Below are positions 19,051-22,922 of a stretch of 22,922 nt of DNA, piece after piece. A program made the position numbers and the translations under genes. This DNA is from Apostichopus leukothele (taxonomy: Eukaryota > Echinodermata > Holothuroidea > Aspidochirotida > Stichopodidae). A model generated the notes under the pieces. It made no database searches. It was not told where the DNA came from and saw nothing but the letters and a program-made list of their open reading frames with translations. How positions within the stretch are numbered: position 1 is the stretch's first letter; each line of letters starts with the position of its first letter. The stretch lies in NCBI GenBank assembly GCA_010014835.2, contig JAAAKB020000009.1, positions 998,369-1,021,290 on the forward strand, in the 5' to 3' direction.

Positions 19051-22000
19051 ATGCAAAAAAATGAGAGTAAAAAAAAATGTGAAATCCTCAGTTTTTGAAA
19101 AGGTGCAAAACTCCTTGGTTCGAATTCCTTTGCCTCAACACTCCTGATTCCTTGCCGTGTTTATTGTAACCCATGCCAACATATTGCAGCAAGCATTTTG
19201 ATACACATCTGTCAAATAACTCAGCAACAAAGGTACTTCAACCTAGTTTGAACAGGTACGTTAGGTACCTTTTGTCCGTCTGTTTGTAAAATGTGTAAAT
19301 TAAGCTCTCTTTAATATTCAGTTTGACTCTAGTAGGATTGAAAGATCATGCCGTTAAACCTGAACACATTTTATTTATAAATACCATTCAAATCAGATAC
19401 AATGATGCAATATTATTTTTAACGGTTGCAATGTCTACGCAATATGCAGTTTAGCTAACAGGACGGAAAGTAAACACACTTCAGTAGCATATATAGTTCA
19501 TTAACATAATTAATCCGTATACTTATACCAACAGATATGAAAACCAATTAAAAAAACTAATCATTACCATCATTACAAAACACACAAACATTGTAATATA
19601 AACAAATCGCGAGGACTATATAAGAATTGTAGAGAGGGCGCTATGTCATTTTATATCTTTAATCGTTTGGAATACTGTCGGGGTATTTGAAAAACATGAA
19701 GTCCTTTTGAATTGTTGATTTTTATCCAAATACAAACTTGTTCTGCAATCCTCAAACAAATTAATGGGAAAATAAACTAAACTATTTTGACCATAAATAG
19801 ATATATTTATGTTTTTTTACACAATTTTTTGAGAGTTACAAAAAAGAGGAAATGGTTCTTTGCGTATCCAAAGAGCACAACTAAATCCACAGATATAACG
19901 ACGCGATGTAGAAATATTTACATTACTTTAAAATTCAGGACACATGATCATGATCACGTTTGTTCCAACCATAATCTGCGTACGACATTCGTGATTCTCA
20001 TCATTCGCTTCATCAAGTTTTTGCATGCCTGGCGGGCGTTCACATTTGGAACTGGAAAACAACTTAATCTCATAAATAAATCATCATTTATTAACGGGCT
20101 GATAGTTTGCTCAAATTTGAATAATCAACCAATCTACTATTTAACTGAACTTTATTTTCGGTTGTTAAGACATTATAATCTCCGAATGGGATTTTTCAGT
20201 CTGTTACGTATATATTTCGTTCATTTACTGAATATTTATTACTGGTAATGGAAATGTTTTGCTAATGCACGGCATGAAGAGATTATCCACCAAAGTTGAT
20301 AAGTTAAGCTAGGTAATGGAATACTAATCCTGAGACGATGCATGAACAAAGCAAAGGTAACAATATTCTCAATACTATAGCAAACTTCATCACCGCGTTG
20401 TTTGCCATATAATAGTAATTGTAGAATGCAAAGTGATGCATCCCGCTGGGTTGTGGAAGCAAGGAATTGCCATTAATCCGCGTGAAACCATATATGTTTC
20501 TAATGTGGGGTGCCGTAGCCTACGAACAAGTTAATAAATTTGGAAATTATATGCAACTGATCTTAGGGTAAAAGCAGAACAATTTTAAAGTTCCCTAAGT
20601 TTCTTGAGTATTTGCAAAAACAAAATAAAAAACTTCGGAGATTCATATTGTAATGCGGCGAATAAGTTACCTGTACAGCACTTTCAAAACGGGAGTTATA
20701 CCATAGGAATTATGCAATGTCGCCCTCTATTAGTTCTCTAGAACCATTAACCACATGAACTTGCCTGCCGCCACTAAAGGCCATTTAGAGATGAAAAGAA
20801 TATCAGAATCGTACCCACCACCTCTTACCAAAATACAATATGACACTGTAACCGGTCAAGCATCCCCATAGTGTACAGTATGAACTGTACCGTTACCTAC
20901 TCCCTATACATGCTATAGGTAAATGGTATCTAATTCTAAGGTCGGTGTCCTCATAATTGTATAGTGATAATTGTACAATAGAATAGAGTAGATTTTACGA
21001 TACGTCATGCAGCGACTGAGGGGAACTATCGGTGGTATTTGTCACCTGACAACACTCATTCGGTTTATTCATGTTATTAATGTAATTACTGGGATAATTA
21101 AAATATGGATCATAAACAAACAAATTTAGTTCACATAATGGACATTCTTAATCTTCAGTTGGTTTTCGCAAGAAAAGGACATTTATAAAAGTGAAGTAAA
21201 CTTTCAAAACAAGCATTTTTTTAAAATAGGTCCTTCAAAAATGTCAAACAGGAAACATATTTTCATTTGTAATGATGCACTATCAGTCAACAATATCAAT
21301 TAAAAAGAAGCAGAAAAGATTTAAAAAAAACAAGGCGGAAAAGTAAAAAAGAGTAGACATTTGTCAACAAGTTTGCTAATATGTAGTTCTGATATGACGT
21401 CAAGGTGTGCCTTCAACTGTCAAATTTGATTAAATTATTTTATATTACTTTGAATTTTTGGAAGACAAAAGGAATTTAAGACGCACTGGGATTACAATTC
21501 TGTCATCACTTTCCTTACGATAAAGTGCAGTTGATAATAAAGATAAGCTATGACATAAGGCTGAAAATGCAATCATATTTTGCCAATTAGTGTGTTATGT
21601 CGTACTTATGAAGTAGAAGCAAAGAGTTGTTTTTCTGTAACCTCAAATTCACATACTATTTTGCATAACTTTCCAAAACTGTTTTTATCGTACACCATAG
21701 AACCACACAAATTGCAGTGTAAGTCCGCATGTCGGGAATAGTCCTAAATTGACCTATAAAGTGACGTTTTTGGCATTTTCTGAGTATCATCATTCTAGTT
21801 TTATACTTGAATTGTGGTACGACACCCACAGAGTTTCACAAGTACGAAACAACATTTACTCATTACACGGGCTTATCAAATTTATATGTTTCAGAATATA
21901 ACATTTCCAAATAGCCCCACCTTTTTAACTTTGCACACTGCGGAGGTTTCGTTAACCGTTACTGATGCACTTTTCATTTTTGTACAGACCCAGACTCATA

Positions 22001-22845
22001 TTTATATTATCCACATTAGAAACCTGTGACAATACCTATATAACAAACTTTAAAGGGTGCTAACATAAGCCTTCAAGAGGCCCTAAAAGAGGTGTTGTTG
22101 TGTACCAGATGCCGCTTAAATGTCATAACAGGTTACGGTATGTAATATGTCAAGCCGTATTACTGATATGTTAAGTGAGTCTTTGATGTCATAACCAAGT
22201 CATCTTATGAACTGGTTATTTCAGAAAGTCATTTTTCGAGTTGTGAATTTTAAAGCTGAAGTATTGGTGGTGTGTATTAATGGGGTAACTAACGAAGCAA
22301 ACAGACTTTCCCTGATTTATATAGATATATACCTAATTGATAATATTTTATGAATATAACTTACCCTTTTTTACTTTTGCCAAATAATGTCTTATCATTA
22401 CTTTATACAATGAAAAGATTCAGGGATGAGATATGAACATTACGGAATCATTTTGTTCTGTTATTACTCAATCCATTAAAAGTAATAACCGTTACTGAAT
22501 TTCACACTCAAAAAATTGATGGCGTAAACTAATTACCATTAGAGGCATATTTTTAATGCCAACATCTTACCAATCCTCACATGTCACAAGTAAACCTTTC
22601 GTTTCGCTTCACTTAACATTTTGACATATAGTCGCAACTTCATGTTTGCTTTGTACTGTACAGTTTTAACATATAACACGAATAGTAAAATGGCAAAGAT
22701 ATTAATGAAAATATTGCACATGATGGAACATCGAAATGAAACTGTTTTTCACTTAAATCCATCGCACGGGTGAGATGATAAATATAACAGCCATCACAGC
22801 CATACCACACTGGCATGTGTTAGATCTCAGAATACGGTCTTCTAT

Positions 22846-22922
22846 AGAGCCTGCCATGAAAGAGCCTGCCATGAAAGAGCCTGCCATGAAAGAGCCTGCC
22901 ATGAAAGAGCCTGCCATGAAAG
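22846..22922. repeat. 15-bp tandem repeat, at least 5.1 copies, cut by window end
   Basis: The unit AGAGCCTGCCATGAA is repeated five times without a mismatch and a sixth copy begins in the last two bases. Perfect identity suggests recent expansion or active turnover. Because 15 is a multiple of three, two plus-strand frames and all three minus-strand frames stay open through it. One plus frame is open from 22774, without an ATG, and would give a five-residue peptide repeat. A non-coding minisatellite is the simplest reading. Confidence 0.95.

Larger units (their letters stand above)
17301..22845 (-). other. Probable last intron of the synaptotagmin gene; no recognisable exon
   Basis: The split codon at 17262 requires an upstream exon at a higher coordinate. 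I looked at the obvious minus-strand donor-like sites (for example near 20825, 21515, 22362 and 22570) and found no open frame with C2 or transmembrane features next to them. The stretch is AT-rich and contains poly-C runs at 17411-17426, a 16-bp repeat at 17575-17602, a GC-richer block at 17640-17900 and a repeat-like scrap at 18950-19050. The longest plus-strand open frame (19787-20248) begins with TTG, is rich in Y, F, I, N and K, and looks like AT-rich noise. Part of this stretch could be intergenic if the missing exon is small and was overlooked. Confidence 0.5.

Noticed and set aside
19110-19130. GGTTCGAATTCC resembling a tRNA B box
   Set aside because: No A box or cloverleaf pairing is present upstream at the right distance.
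19787-20248. Longest open frame in the window, 153 codons on the plus strand
   Set aside because: It begins with TTG, has no ATG until near its end, is dominated by Y, F, I, N, K and L as expected for AT-rich noise, and has no recognisable motif or splice signals.
22207-22353. Plus-strand 48-codon frame with ATG overlapping a TTATTTCAG acceptor-like site
   Set aside because: The length is well within chance expectation, there are no motifs, and the acceptor is only moderate.
1-22922. Whole retroviral or Polinton-like copies, CRISPR arrays, bacterial operons, rRNA or snRNA genes
   Set aside because: Looked for reverse transcriptase YADD-like motifs, paired long terminal repeats, regularly spaced repeats and conserved RNA cores; none was found.

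Overview
This window reads as ordinary, AT-rich animal nuclear DNA: mostly intergenic and intronic sequence, no operons, long stretches without open frames, metazoan-style splice sites, a 100-base run of N, minisatellites and scraps of old repeats. The recurring short words AACGTT, AGGCCT and TAGGCCTA, together with fragments resembling repeat ends common in marine invertebrates, suggest an invertebrate deuterostome, perhaps an echinoderm. That is an impression from sequence style, not a proof.

The one gene I can name with confidence is on the minus strand at 16955-17262. It is the last coding exon of a synaptotagmin-family gene and encodes the C-terminal two thirds of the C2B domain, ending in the family's W-H-x-L motif and a stop. 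It starts at a textbook 3' splice site (polypyrimidine tract then CAG). Aspartates that bind calcium in classical synaptotagmins are missing, so it looks like a calcium-independent member. No upstream exon was found in the 5.6 kb to the right edge, so the last intron is probably very long or the missing exon is short and was overlooked.

About 0.6 kb downstream of that stop, on the same strand, lies a CpG-dense patch (16140-16425). It has an ETS site, a 9-bp-arm palindrome, and an ATG in good context followed after three codons by a near-perfect splice donor. I read it as the promoter and first coding exon of a second minus-strand gene running leftward. A possible later exon with matching phase sits at 10077-10252, but the link is only inference. 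A second CpG-dense patch (about 14690-15260) carries a TATA box upstream of an intact 84-residue plus-strand ORF of unknown identity.

Layout: 1-12089, mainly non-coding with short repeats, a degenerate AACGTT/AGGCCT cluster and one repeat remnant; 12090-12189, assembly gap; 12577-12896, nested minisatellite; 13500-16425, the weak exon candidates and two CpG-dense patches; 16955-17262, synaptotagmin exon; 17263-22845, probable intron; 22846-22922, a 15-bp tandem repeat cut by the window end. With stops at roughly 7% of codons in DNA this AT-rich, several dozen stop-free runs of about 60 codons are expected by chance, so most open frames here were not called as genes. I found no convincing new biological system; the atypical synaptotagmin and its neighbouring promoter are the most rewarding parts.
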